From positions 1 through 47,187 of the forward strand of contig JAHAZM010000026.1 in NCBI GenBank assembly GCA_018385275.1: a stretch of DNA of 47,187 bases, read 5' to 3'. The position numbers and the translations under genes are program-made. Position 1 is the first letter of the stretch; every line of letters begins with the position of its first letter. The notes beneath the pieces were generated by a model. It was not told where the DNA came from. It saw only the letters and a program-made list of their open reading frames with translations, and made no database searches. Shown here one piece after another: positions 8,312 through 16,583 of this stretch. The DNA is from Eubacteriales bacterium (GTDB lineage Bacteria > Bacillota > Clostridia > Christensenellales > MB2-83).

Positions 8312-9016
8312 ATGCTGGATATTTCTCACCTGACCAAAACCTACGGCTCCAAAAAAGCCGTCGACGACCTGAGTCTGCACATTTCTCCGGGGGAGATCTT
8401 CGGTTTCATCGGCCACAACGGCGCCGGCAAAACGACGACCCTGCGCGCCGTGACCGGGATCCTGCGCTTTGACGCGGGCGAGATCCTGATCAACGGGACC
8501 TCGATCAAGACCGATCCCATCGCCTGCAAGAAGCAGCTCGCCTATATCCCGGACAATCCGGACCTGTACGAGTATATGAGCGGTTCGAAATACCTGAATT
8601 TCGTAGCCGACGTGTACGGCGTGGGAGCGGCCGAGCGCACGGAGCGGATCCGCCGCTACGCGGACGCGTTCAATCTGACCGGCGATCTCGGGCAGCCGAT
8701 TTCGGCCTACTCCCACGGCATGAAGCAAAAGCTCGCCACGATCTCGGCCTGGATCCATCAGCCCAAACTCGTCATCATGGACGAACCGTTCGTCGGACTC
8801 GATCCCAAGGCGAGCCACATCCTCAAAGGCATGATGCGGGAGCTGTGCGACAACGGCGGCGCCATTTTCTTCTCGACGCACGTGCTGGAGGTGGCTGAAA
8901 AACTCTGCGACAAAGTCGCCATCATCAAGCAGGGCCGCCTGATCCGCAGCGGCACCATGGACGAGGTCAAGGGCGACGACTCGCTCGAGGACGTGTTCCT
9001 CGAACTGGAGGGCTGA
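8312..9016 (+). CDS. ABC transporter ATP-binding protein
   Basis: A 234-residue stand-alone ATPase. Walker A is GHNGAGKT (34-41), the signature is SHGMKQK (about 134-140, degenerate LSGGQ) and Walker B is LVIMDEPFVGLD with D157-E158. The H-loop is in FFSTHVLEVAE. This is the ABC-2/EcsA-like exporter class. GAGG lies before the ATG. It pairs with the membrane protein that starts 1 base downstream. The substrate cannot be inferred. Its place in an operon with an SPFH protein suggests an envelope function. Confidence 0.93.
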   Translation: MLDISHLTKTYGSKKAVDDLSLHISPGEIFGFIGHNGAGKTTTLRAVTGILRFDAGEILINGTSIKTDPIACKKQLAYIPDNPDLYEYMSGSKYLNFVADVYGVGAAERTERIRRYADAFNLTGDLGQPISAYSHGMKQKLATISAWIHQPKLVIMDEPFVGLDPKASHILKGMMRELCDNGGAIFFSTHVLEVAEKLCDKVAIIKQGRLIRSGTMDEVKGDDSLEDVFLELEG

Positions 9017-9017
9017 T

Positions 9018-10616
9018 ATGCTGCGCATCCTTTTGAAAAAACAGATCTTCGAGCTGCTGCGCGGGATCCTGTACGACAAAAAGCACAATACGATGCGCTC
9101 CGGCGGCGCCGTCGCGGGGTTTATCGCGCTCTTCCTCTTCGTTTTCGCCAGCGCCGCGTTCGCTTTCGTCGGCATGAGCGTCGCGCTCAGCCCGCTTTTC
9201 GATCTGCCGGACACGAAATGGGTGTTCTTCGCCTTTATGGGCACGGTCGCCGTCGTGATCGGCGTCATGGGCAGCGTTTTCATCACGGTCAACAGTCTGT
9301 ATCACGCCCGGGACAACGATCTGCTGCTGTCCATGCCCGTGTCGGTCAACGCCATCCTCGTATCGCGTCTGCTGACGGTCTATCTCATGGACGCCGTCTT
9401 CGTTGCCGTGGTCCTGTTCCCGTCGACGATCTATTACTTCATCCACGTGCCGCAAACGGCGCTGACCGTAGTCTCGGCCATCCTGTTCTACGTGCTGGTG
9501 ACGCTGCTGGTGCTGGCGCTTTGCTGCGCCCTCGGCTGGGTCGTGGCGCGCATCAGCACGCACGTGCGCAACAAAAGCGTCGTCACCACCGTGCTGACCG
9601 TGGTTTTCCTGTCGATCTATTACGTGATCTATTTCAATATCAACACCCTGCTGTCCGGATTTGTGACCAACATCGTCCAGAACGGCGTCACGATCACGCC
9701 CCTGCTCGAGCCGCTGTACAGGTTCGGCCGGGCGGGCGCGGGCGACGGGATCGCGCTGGCCGGTCTGGCCGTGCTCGTGCTGGCGCTCGTCGCGCTGGTC
9801 GGATTCCTGCTCAATCGCAGCTTCATCCGCATCGTCACGACCTCAACGGCCGGTCCCCGCTCGCGCGAAGAGCTGACGACCGAAAAAATCACGCCTGTGC
9901 GCCGCGCCCTGCGCAACCGCGAGCTGAAGCATTTCGTCTCCAGCGCCGCCTATATGACTAACTGCGGCATCGGACTGCTGTTTCTGCCGGCGGTCGGGAT
10001 CTTCTCCCTGTTCAAGGGGCCCGATCTGACCGCCGCGCTGGACAAAGCGGGGCTGATCCATCTGCTGCCGGGACTGGCCGCCACCGCGCTGATGTTTCTC
10101 ATGAGCACCAACGACATCACCGCGCCGTCGGTCTCGCTCGAAGGCAAATCCCTCTGGATCGCGCAGACCCTGCCGGTGCGGCCCGAGTTTTTCCTGCGCG
10201 CCAAACTGGAAACGGCGTCGCTGCTCACGCTGCCGTCCATGCTGCTCTCCGTCGTGCTCCTCTCGATCGGCCTGCGTCTCTCCTGGCTCGACGCGATCCT
10301 GCTGGCGGCGCTGGGTACGGCGACCTCCCTTTTCCTGTCGGCGCTGGGACTGGCGCTCAATCTGCGGAACCCGGATTTCCAATGGACCAACGAGATCTAT
10401 CCGATCAAACAAAGCATGCCTGTGATGGTCTCGATTTTCGGCGGCATGGGTCTGGCTATCGTCGTCGGCGGCCTGTGCGTGCTGGGCGGCTTCCTGTTCG
10501 GGCCGGTTTTCGGCCAGGCGGCCGCCGCGTTTTTCGCCGCGCTGCTGACGCTTGTTTCCCTGCTCCTGCGCCGCTGGATCTACGAAAAAGGCGCCGCGCA
10601 GTTCGCGCAAGTGTAA
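9018..10616 (+). CDS. ABC-2 type transporter permease
   Basis: A 532-residue integral membrane protein with about 12 hydrophobic segments in two halves, and a polar loop near residues 275-300 between them. The N-terminal half carries NSLYHARDNDLLLSMPVS, a motif common in ABC-2 permeases of the bacitracin/lantibiotic-efflux and EcsB-like types. It is the membrane partner of the ATPase encoded 1 base upstream, and the last gene of the operon before a perfect inverted-repeat terminator. Confidence 0.88.
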   Translation: MLRILLKKQIFELLRGILYDKKHNTMRSGGAVAGFIALFLFVFASAAFAFVGMSVALSPLFDLPDTKWVFFAFMGTVAVVIGVMGSVFITVNSLYHARDNDLLLSMPVSVNAILVSRLLTVYLMDAVFVAVVLFPSTIYYFIHVPQTALTVVSAILFYVLVTLLVLALCCALGWVVARISTHVRNKSVVTTVLTVVFLSIYYVIYFNINTLLSGFVTNIVQNGVTITPLLEPLYRFGRAGAGDGIALAGLAVLVLALVALVGFLLNRSFIRIVTTSTAGPRSREELTTEKITPVRRALRNRELKHFVSSAAYMTNCGIGLLFLPAVGIFSLFKGPDLTAALDKAGLIHLLPGLAATALMFLMSTNDITAPSVSLEGKSLWIAQTLPVRPEFFLRAKLETASLLTLPSMLLSVVLLSIGLRLSWLDAILLAALGTATSLFLSALGLALNLRNPDFQWTNEIYPIKQSMPVMVSIFGGMGLAIVVGGLCVLGGFLFGPVFGQAAAAFFAALLTLVSLLLRRWIYEKGAAQFAQV

Positions 10617-10624
10617 AAGAGAAT

Positions 10625-10658
10625 AAAAAAGAACGGGTCGATCGACCCGTTCTTTTTT
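10625..10658. terminator. Perfect 34-bp inverted-repeat bidirectional terminator
   Basis: A-run, GAACGGGTCG, its complement CGACCCGTTC, T-run: the whole 34 bases form one palindrome. It serves the plus-strand permease transcript and the minus-strand gene ending at 10667. Confidence 0.9.
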
Positions 10659-10666
10659 GTCCCCGG

Positions 10667-11296
10667 TCACTTTTTAAGGATGAATAGAATCAGCATCAGC
10701 AGAATCCCGCACAAAAGGGCGCCGACGATAATCAACACAAGATAAAGAGTCTCCTGCCACCTCGATATCTTCACCGCCTGCTCGTCATCTTCTTCCTCAT
10801 ACTCTTCCTCGTCATCGTCAGGATCTTCCTCCCTCTCCTCCTGCTTTATTTGGTCAGAAGAGAGCGGTCTTTCTTGTTCGATGACTGTCTCGGCCCGGCT
10901 TTGCGCTGGCAGCGAATACAATTTATCGCCAAGCCAACATTCCAAATTCATGATCGCCATAGATGGTTGCACGCTTTGTCCTTTTGTGGTCAATCCTACT
11001 CCGTCCTTTGGTTTTTCGGTTGACAAAACCGCGACGGTCACGATCGCGCTTTTCCCGTCTCGGAAACAAAAAAGAAAACGCATCCACGAGCTCGTTGGGG
11101 CGATCAGACGGGCATATGAAAGCTCCTTTTTTGTGAAAAAGTACGGTTCTTTTAATGACCCGCCTCTGATACTCAGCACATGCGACCGATTGTCCACAAA
11201 ATTCTTAGGTCCGAGATAACAAACCCCCGGAAAACTATCCCCCGTAACGATTCCCCAATAATTATTGCGGCCTTTCATTCCGCTGAAAAAACCCAC
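10667..11296 (-). CDS. Tail-anchored acidic membrane protein, unknown function
   Basis: A 209-residue protein read from a GTG at 11296, chosen because GGGAGGAG lies 7 bases upstream; an ATG at 11362 lacks one. Residues 1-115 form a beta-rich domain starting GFFSGMKGRNNYWG. A glutamine/glutamate-rich linker then leads to a very acidic run (EEDPDDDEEEYEEEDDEQ) and one C-terminal membrane span (LYLVLIIVGALLCGILLML) ending in KK. The domain therefore stays in the cytosol, tethered to the membrane. Base composition is clearly AT-richer than the neighbours, which suggests acquisition from elsewhere. I do not recognise the family. The divergent XRE gene may regulate it. Confidence 0.7.
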   Translation of the reverse strand: MGFFSGMKGRNNYWGIVTGDSFPGVCYLGPKNFVDNRSHVLSIRGGSLKEPYFFTKKELSYARLIAPTSSWMRFLFCFRDGKSAIVTVAVLSTEKPKDGVGLTTKGQSVQPSMAIMNLECWLGDKLYSLPAQSRAETVIEQERPLSSDQIKQEEREEDPDDDEEEYEEEDDEQAVKISRWQETLYLVLIIVGALLCGILLMLILFILKK

Positions 11297-11389
11297 GTTT
11301 TCTCCTCCCGTTCTTCTATTTTTCTTGATTCTCTCAACATTTGTCGAAAAAACGCTTTTCAAAAGTCAAATCGCAAATGGTACAAAATA

Positions 11390-11418
11390 AATATACTAAA
11401 GTATTTTTATATTGTCAA
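11390..11418 (-). promoter_or_regulatory. Promoter of the tail-anchored protein gene
   Basis: On the minus strand: TTGACA (11413-11418), 17 bp, TATATT (11390-11395). The expected start near 11383 gives a leader of about 85 bases before the GTG. Confidence 0.75.
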
Positions 11419-11440
11419 TCGTTTGTGGTAAAAAGTATTT
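11398..11440. promoter_or_regulatory. Pair of AAAGTATTT direct repeats in the divergent promoter region
   Basis: AAAGTATTT occurs at 11398-11406, inside the spacer of the minus-strand promoter, and at 11432-11440, just before the XRE gene. They are 34 bp apart, about three helical turns. They are candidate operators for the XRE repressor. Confidence 0.4.
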
Positions 11441-11466
11441 GAATCTTGGTCAACGGAGGAACGGCG

Positions 11467-11742
11467 ATGTTGAATAAACGAATCCGCGAATTGAGAATCG
11501 CGCGGGGAATGAGTCAAGTACAATTCGCCTCGGCGCTTGGCGTCACCAAGCAGTGCGTTTCCAACTGGGAGAACGACAATATCCGTCCTTCCGTGGAAAT
11601 GCTGATCCGTATCGCGGACTGTCTCGGCGTCACTACAGACGACCTGCTCGGTCACGGCGGCCGGACTCTGAAGGTGGACGGGCTGACCGAAGAACAGATC
11701 GGCCATCTCGCTTTGCTCATCCGCGATTTGAAGCAGAAATAA
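11467..11742 (+). CDS. XRE-family helix-turn-helix transcriptional regulator
   Basis: A 91-residue protein of the Cro/cI type. The five-helix domain covers residues 1-60, with MSQVQFASALGVTKQCVSNWE as the helix-turn-helix and RPSVEMLIRIADCLGVTTDDLLG as the closing helices. A short C-terminal helix (LTEEQIGHLALLIRDL) may dimerise. GGAGGA lies 7 bases before the ATG. The gene is divergent from the tail-anchored protein gene with 170 bases between, a usual layout for a local repressor and its target. Confidence 0.9.
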   Translation: MLNKRIRELRIARGMSQVQFASALGVTKQCVSNWENDNIRPSVEMLIRIADCLGVTTDDLLGHGGRTLKVDGLTEEQIGHLALLIRDLKQK

Positions 11743-11749
11743 AAACTCC

Positions 11750-11788
11750 GTAAAAAAGAAAACCCTCGCAGGAGGGTTTTTCTTTTAC
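11750..11788. terminator. Bidirectional terminator between the XRE gene and the MATE gene
   Basis: An ACCCTC / GAGGGT core extended by pairing A-rich and T-rich arms (GTAAAA... / ...TTTTAC). It ends the XRE transcript on plus and the seven-gene operon on minus. Confidence 0.88.
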
Positions 11789-11808
11789 GGAAGACAGCGC
11801 GCGGCCCG

Positions 11809-13170
11809 TCAGGTCCCGGAGGGTTTGGCCGCGGCCGGCGGGGTGTTCCGGTAGAAGTGAACGATGAACGGCACGCTGATCGCGGCGGTCAGCAGGTCGG
11901 CCGCAGGTTGAGCGATCTGCACGCCGAGAAGGCCGAACAGGCTCGTCAGAATCAACAGCAGCGGGATAAAGAGCACACCCGAGCGCAGCAGCGCCAAAAA
12001 GCTGGCGACGCCGGCGCGGCGGATGCTCTGATAGAGCATATTCACAGGGAAAAAGATCGGCATGCCCAGCGCGCCGACGGAAGCGGCGCGCACGGCAAAC
12101 GTACCGATCTCCACGACGGCCGGCGCGCTTTGAAACGCGCGCACGATCGGCTCGGCAAAAACGAAACCCAGCGCCGCCAGCGTGCCGACGGCGGCAAAGG
12201 CCACGCCCGAGGTGATGAGCAGACCGCGCCGGACGCGGTCGTATTCGCCCGCCTCGTAATTGAACGCCGAGACCGGCTGGAAGCCCTGTCCCACGCCGAG
12301 GCCCACGCTGATGACGAACGAGGTATAGCGGCTCACGATGCTCATCGCCGCGACCGCCGCGTCGCCGAAAGCCTTGGCCGCGTGATTGAGAACGCCGTGA
12401 GAGATCGCGTTGAGCCCCTGACGGATCAGCGAGGGGAAACCCACGCGCAGGATCGCGAGGTAGTCCCGCGGGTCGCGGCTGATATAACGCGGCGCCACGC
12501 TGGCCTGGGCTTTGCGGCAGTGCATGACCAGCAGGATCGTAAAACTGACGACCTGCGAAAGCGCCGTCGCCGCGCCCGCGCCGCTGACCCCCCACCCGAA
12601 CACGGGCACGAAGAGCCAGTCCAGGAAAATATTGAGCAGACCGCCCGACGTAAGGCCGATCATGGCGTAAAAAGTCTTGCCCTCGTAGCGCAGATTGTTG
12701 TTGAGGACGATGGACATGATCAGCAGCGGCGCGGCGATCACGACCCAGCGGCAATAGTCGCAGGCATAGGGCAGGATCGTGTCCGAACTGCCCAGCAGAT
12801 ACATCAGCGGCGTCGTCAAGCACAGACCGACGATCAGGAAAAACAAACCGACGGCGCCGCCGAGCCAGAACGCGCCGGAAACGTAGCTGCTGGCGCGCGC
12901 CGGGTCCTTATCGGCCAGCTCTTTGGCCACAAAACTGCCCGAGCCGTGTCCGAGCATGAACGCCACGGCCTGGATCACGCATTGGAGCGCGAACAGCACG
13001 CCGATGGCGCCCTGAGCGCTTTCGCCCAGCGTACCGACAAAATAGGTGTCGGCCATGTTGTAGATATTGGTGATGAGCATGGACACCGTGGTCGGCAAAC
13101 TCATGGATAAGATAAGACGCGTCACGGGCGTGCGCGTCATGATCTCATAGTATTTTTCTGCCGCCGTCAT
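11809..13170 (-). CDS. MATE family multidrug/metabolite efflux transporter
   Basis: A 453-residue membrane protein with twelve hydrophobic segments in two six-span halves. The first span begins PVTRLILSMSLPTTVSMLITNIYNMADTYFVG, the usual MATE opening with the NM.D.YFVG motif. MATE proteins exchange cations for drugs or metabolites. Its ATG overlaps the stop of the DUF4364 gene (ATGA), and it is the last gene of the operon from mrnC. Substrate unknown. Confidence 0.93.
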   Translation of the reverse strand: MTAAEKYYEIMTRTPVTRLILSMSLPTTVSMLITNIYNMADTYFVGTLGESAQGAIGVLFALQCVIQAVAFMLGHGSGSFVAKELADKDPARASSYVSGAFWLGGAVGLFFLIVGLCLTTPLMYLLGSSDTILPYACDYCRWVVIAAPLLIMSIVLNNNLRYEGKTFYAMIGLTSGGLLNIFLDWLFVPVFGWGVSGAGAATALSQVVSFTILLVMHCRKAQASVAPRYISRDPRDYLAILRVGFPSLIRQGLNAISHGVLNHAAKAFGDAAVAAMSIVSRYTSFVISVGLGVGQGFQPVSAFNYEAGEYDRVRRGLLITSGVAFAAVGTLAALGFVFAEPIVRAFQSAPAVVEIGTFAVRAASVGALGMPIFFPVNMLYQSIRRAGVASFLALLRSGVLFIPLLLILTSLFGLLGVQIAQPAADLLTAAISVPFIVHFYRNTPPAAAKPSGT

Positions 13171-13712
13171 GGTTTTCTTTCTCCGCGCAGTCGTTCCAAC
13201 AGATCATCGGCGTTTTTCGTCCAGTTGTCGCAAATGGCCATGCCCTCGTCGTGTGAACGCGCGCTGAGCGTGATTTCGGCTCCCTCGGCCGTCAGCACGA
13301 CCCGCCAGAGCCTCGCCGCTTCGTCGCGGCGGATACGGGAGCGATGCCGCGCCGTCAGGGAGATGACGCGCTCGTTTTCCAGTAAAAACTCGTCGATCTC
13401 GGCGCGCAGGGACGCGGGCAGACGGGTACGAAACAGCTCCAGCGCTTCGGCGCCCTCCTCGGACAGGCCGAAAAGAGGATCCCCTCCCGCGCCGCCGTCC
13501 GTCGCGACGGTCACCAACTCTTGCTCGGCCAGCTTCGCAAGCGCGTCGACCATGTCGAAGTATTCCATCCAGCCGTTCGTGCCGGTGATAAAATCGATCC
13601 TTTCGATCGACAGCGGCACGCGCACTTTCTCCAGAACGTACAGCAGGATCAGATTTTTATGCGGAACGATCCGCAGATGCTCCAGCAGGGCCGCGACCTT
13701 TTGTTTATCCAT
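13167..13712 (-). CDS. DUF4364 family winged-helix-like protein
   Basis: A 181-residue soluble protein matching the DUF4364 pattern of Clostridia. An N-terminal winged helix (NLILLYVLEKVRVPLSIERIDFI... ELVTVATDG) is followed by a helical segment with FGLSEEGAEALELFRTRLP and a C-terminal beta part (RVVLTAEGAEITLSARS). The function of the family is unknown; a DNA-binding role is suggested by the fold. It overlaps the gltX 3' end by 8 bases and the MATE start by 4. Confidence 0.82.
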   Translation of the reverse strand: MDKQKVAALLEHLRIVPHKNLILLYVLEKVRVPLSIERIDFITGTNGWMEYFDMVDALAKLAEQELVTVATDGGAGGDPLFGLSEEGAEALELFRTRLPASLRAEIDEFLLENERVISLTARHRSRIRRDEAARLWRVVLTAEGAEITLSARSHDEGMAICDNWTKNADDLLERLRGERKP

Positions 13713-15150
13713 TCAGCTTTTCAATTCCTTTATCGATGCGGGCCAGGGATTCCTCACGGCCCAGAATATCCGCGATCTCGATCGCGCCGCCGGGGCTGGA
13801 CAGCACGCCCGTCAGCGCCACGCGCACCGGCCAGAAGACCTGCCCGTTCTTGACGCCCTTGCGCTCGATCAGTGCCATCAGCGCGTCATGGATGGCCGTT
13901 TCGTCCCAGACGGGCAGAGAAGCGAGCGCTTCGCGCGCGTCCTTTAATGCGTCGAGCGCGACGATCGGGTCCGTCTTCATTTTTTTATGGGTGTAAAGCG
14001 CGACGTCGTAGTCCGGCAGCGTCGGCAGGAACGCGACCATCTCCGGGATCTCGTCGAAATGCTGGATCCGGGTTTTGAGCAGGCGGCCCAGCTTGGTATA
14101 GTCGTACCGGCCCGCCACGGCGGAGCGGTCAAACCACGGGCGCACGTGTCCGTCAAAGGTTTTCTCGTCCATGGCCTTGATATACTCGCCGTTCATCCAC
14201 GCGAGCTTCGTCGCGTCGAAAATAGCCGGCGATTTATTGAGATTATGAATATCGAAGGCCTGCTTGAGCTCCTCCATCGTGAAAATCTCCTGCGTCGTGC
14301 CCGGCGACCAGCCCAGCAGCGCAAGATAGTTCACGATCGCCTCGGGCAGATAGCCCTTGTCGGTATAATCGGAGAAATACGCGTCGCCGTCGCGCTTGCT
14401 CAGCTTATGCGTCGCGTCGCGCATGACCTGGGGCAAATGCACGTAGACCGGGATCTCCCAGCCGAAAGCCTCGTACAGCAGATTATATTTCGGCGTGCTG
14501 CTCAGATATTCGCTGCCGCGCATGACGTGCGTGATGCCCATGAGATGATCGTCGATCACGTTGGCAAAGTTATACGTCGGCATGCCGTCGGCTTTGATCA
14601 GGATCATGTCGTCGAGCGTGTCGTTCTCGACCGTGATGGTGCCGTAGACCATATCCGTAAAGCTCGTCGTGCCGGTCGTGGGGACGTTCTGCCGGATGAC
14701 GTAGGGTTCGCCCGCGGCGATGCGGCGGTCGGCTTCCTCCAGCGTCACCGTGTGCAGGCAGTGCTTGTCGTATTTATATTCCTCGCCCATCTGTGCGCGC
14801 AGCTGCTCGAGGCGCTCGGGCGTGCAGAAGCAATAGTAGGCTTTCCCCTCCTCGACGAGGCGCCGCGCGTACGGCAGATACAGATCCTTGCGCTGGCTCT
14901 GGATATAGGGGCCGTAATCGCCGCCTACGTCCGGGCCCTCGTCATGCTCCATGCCGCAGGCCGCCAGCGTGTCGTAAATGACCTGCGTCGCGCCCTCGAC
15001 GTAGCGCGCGCTGTCCGTATCCTCGATGCGCAGGATGAATTTTCCGCCCTGGGATTTGGCCATCAGATAGGTGTACAAAGCGCTGCGCAGATTGCCCAGA
15101 TGCATAAATCCCGTGGGCGACGGAGCAAATCTCGTTCTGACCGTTTTCAT
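13705..15150 (-). CDS. gltX: Glutamate--tRNA ligase
   Basis: A 481-residue class I aminoacyl-tRNA synthetase that charges tRNA-Glu. The start of the Rossmann fold is RFAPSPTGFMHLGNLRSALY, with HLGN as the HIGH-equivalent. FILRIEDTD follows, and HKLSKRDG is the KMSKS-equivalent. The C-terminal anticodon-binding helical domain is complete. The ATG at 15150 is preferred over an in-frame TTG four codons upstream, because GGAAGG lies directly against that TTG with no spacing. It begins 8 bases after the sigH stop. Confidence 0.96.
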   Translation of the reverse strand: MKTVRTRFAPSPTGFMHLGNLRSALYTYLMAKSQGGKFILRIEDTDSARYVEGATQVIYDTLAACGMEHDEGPDVGGDYGPYIQSQRKDLYLPYARRLVEEGKAYYCFCTPERLEQLRAQMGEEYKYDKHCLHTVTLEEADRRIAAGEPYVIRQNVPTTGTTSFTDMVYGTITVENDTLDDMILIKADGMPTYNFANVIDDHLMGITHVMRGSEYLSSTPKYNLLYEAFGWEIPVYVHLPQVMRDATHKLSKRDGDAYFSDYTDKGYLPEAIVNYLALLGWSPGTTQEIFTMEELKQAFDIHNLNKSPAIFDATKLAWMNGEYIKAMDEKTFDGHVRPWFDRSAVAGRYDYTKLGRLLKTRIQHFDEIPEMVAFLPTLPDYDVALYTHKKMKTDPIVALDALKDAREALASLPVWDETAIHDALMALIERKGVKNGQVFWPVRVALTGVLSSPGGAIEIADILGREESLARIDKGIEKLNG

Positions 15151-15158
15151 CGTTTTTA

Positions 15159-15764
15159 TCAATCCTTCCCCAGTATCCTGTTGAGTTTCTTTTTGATGCG
15201 CTGCAGGGCGTTGTCCACGCTCTTCTTGCTCTTTCCCGTAACCGACGCGATCTGCCCGTAGTCGTCGCCGGACAGATACAGACTCAGCACGCGCTTTTCA
15301 AAAGGCGAGAGCACCTCGTCCATGCGCTGCTGGATGCCGCGGCGGTTTTCCAGACCGATCACCACGTCCTCCGGACTCGGAGAACCGTCCGCCGCGCCTA
15401 TCAGATCCAGAAAAGTACGGCCCGACTCGTCGTCTCCGACGCTGCGGTCATAGGAAACGTAGGTGTTGAGCGGTTCATGCTTGCGGCGCGTGGCGCGCTT
15501 GACCGCGCTGATCATCTGCCGCTCGACGCACAGTTCGGCAAACGAGCGAAAAGCCGCGTCCCGGTCGGGGCGGTAATCGCGGACGGCTTTGTACAGGCCG
15601 ATCATGCCCTCCTGGATCAGATCCTCCGGTTCGGCGCCGACCAGAAAATACGAGCGTGCGATCTGGCGCACGAGGTTTTTATACCGGTCGAGCAGGACTT
15701 CCGCGTTCTTCTCCCGGTTGCCGGCGAGCAATTCCTCGTCGGCCCGCTTCGTCAGGTCCGTCAT
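15159..15764 (-). CDS. sigH: SigH (Spo0H)-type RNA polymerase sigma factor
   Basis: A 201-residue sigma-70 family factor. Region 2 reads YKNLVRQIARSYFLVGAEPEDLIQEGMIGLYKAVRDY, very close to SigH of Bacillus and Clostridia. RATRRKHEPLNTYVS continues the family pattern. Region 4 has LSPFEKRVLSLYLSGDDYGQIA and KSVDNALQRIKKKL. SigH drives early sporulation and competence genes in Bacillus; in non-sporulating Clostridia its role varies. Its start overlaps the rlmB stop (ATGA). The order mrnC-thyX-rlmB-sigH recurs in Clostridia, to my knowledge. Confidence 0.92.
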   Translation of the reverse strand: MTDLTKRADEELLAGNREKNAEVLLDRYKNLVRQIARSYFLVGAEPEDLIQEGMIGLYKAVRDYRPDRDAAFRSFAELCVERQMISAVKRATRRKHEPLNTYVSYDRSVGDDESGRTFLDLIGAADGSPSPEDVVIGLENRRGIQQRMDEVLSPFEKRVLSLYLSGDDYGQIASVTGKSKKSVDNALQRIKKKLNRILGKD

Positions 15765-16576
15765 CGTCTTTGCCGGTAGGCCTCGTACAGCAGGACCGCG
15801 GCGGCAACCGAGGCGTTGAGCGAATCGATCGTCCCGGTCTGCGGAATGCTGACGACGCGGTCGCAGGTCTCGCGCACGAGACGGCTCAGTCCTTCGCCCT
15901 CGCTGCCGATGACGAGCACGGTTTTCCCTCTCAGATCCGCGTCGTACATGCTCTGTCCGTCCATGGCCGCGCCGTTGATCCAGTAACCGGCCTCCTTGAG
16001 AACCTCGAGCGCCCGGGACAGATTGGTCACGCGCGCCACGGGCAGGTATTCGGCCGCGCCGGCGCTGGTGCGCACGACCGCGGCGTTGACGGCCGCGGCG
16101 CGGTGTTTCGGGATAATAAGCCCGTCGGCGCCGGCGCAGACCGCCGTACGGATGATCGAGCCGAGATTATGCACGTCGCTCACGCCGTCGAGAACGACGA
16201 GTAGCCCGCTGTCGCCGGCGCTCTCGATCAGGTCGGACAGTTCCGTATAGGCAAAAGGCGCCGCCACGGCGATAAAGCCCTGATGGTGGTGCGTCTGCGA
16301 CATGTCGTCGAGGCGCGCTCTGCTCACCGCCGCGGTCACGACGCGCGCTTCGCGCGCCAGCGTCAGCAGCTCGCGCGCGCTGCCGTCGAGCTCTCCGTCG
16401 GCATAATAAAGCCGGTTGATGCTGCGGCCGGCGCGGAGCGCCTCGCGGACGGCGTGGCGTCCCTCGAGGAGCAGCTCGCCGCCGTTCTCTTCCTCGGTTT
16501 CCGCGGGACGCGCCGAAACGGGCGCGTTCTTTTTTTTCTGATAATAACCCCTGCGGTTATCGAATTTTCGTTCCAT
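15761..16576 (-). CDS. rlmB: 23S rRNA (guanosine-2'-O-)-methyltransferase RlmB (SpoU family)
   Basis: A 271-residue enzyme that methylates a guanosine in the 23S rRNA peptidyl-transferase region. It has a basic N-terminal extension, then the substrate-binding domain (LLLEGRHAVREALRAG), then the trefoil-knot SPOUT domain. The three SpoU motifs are present: HNLGSIIRTA, VIGSEGEGLSRL and SLNASVAAAVLLYE. AAAGGAAAG precedes the ATG. It lies 7 bases after thyX. Confidence 0.95.
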   Translation of the reverse strand: MERKFDNRRGYYQKKKNAPVSARPAETEEENGGELLLEGRHAVREALRAGRSINRLYYADGELDGSARELLTLAREARVVTAAVSRARLDDMSQTHHHQGFIAVAAPFAYTELSDLIESAGDSGLLVVLDGVSDVHNLGSIIRTAVCAGADGLIIPKHRAAAVNAAVVRTSAGAAEYLPVARVTNLSRALEVLKEAGYWINGAAMDGQSMYDADLRGKTVLVIGSEGEGLSRLVRETCDRVVSIPQTGTIDSLNASVAAAVLLYEAYRQRR

Positions 16577-16583
16577 CTTTCCT

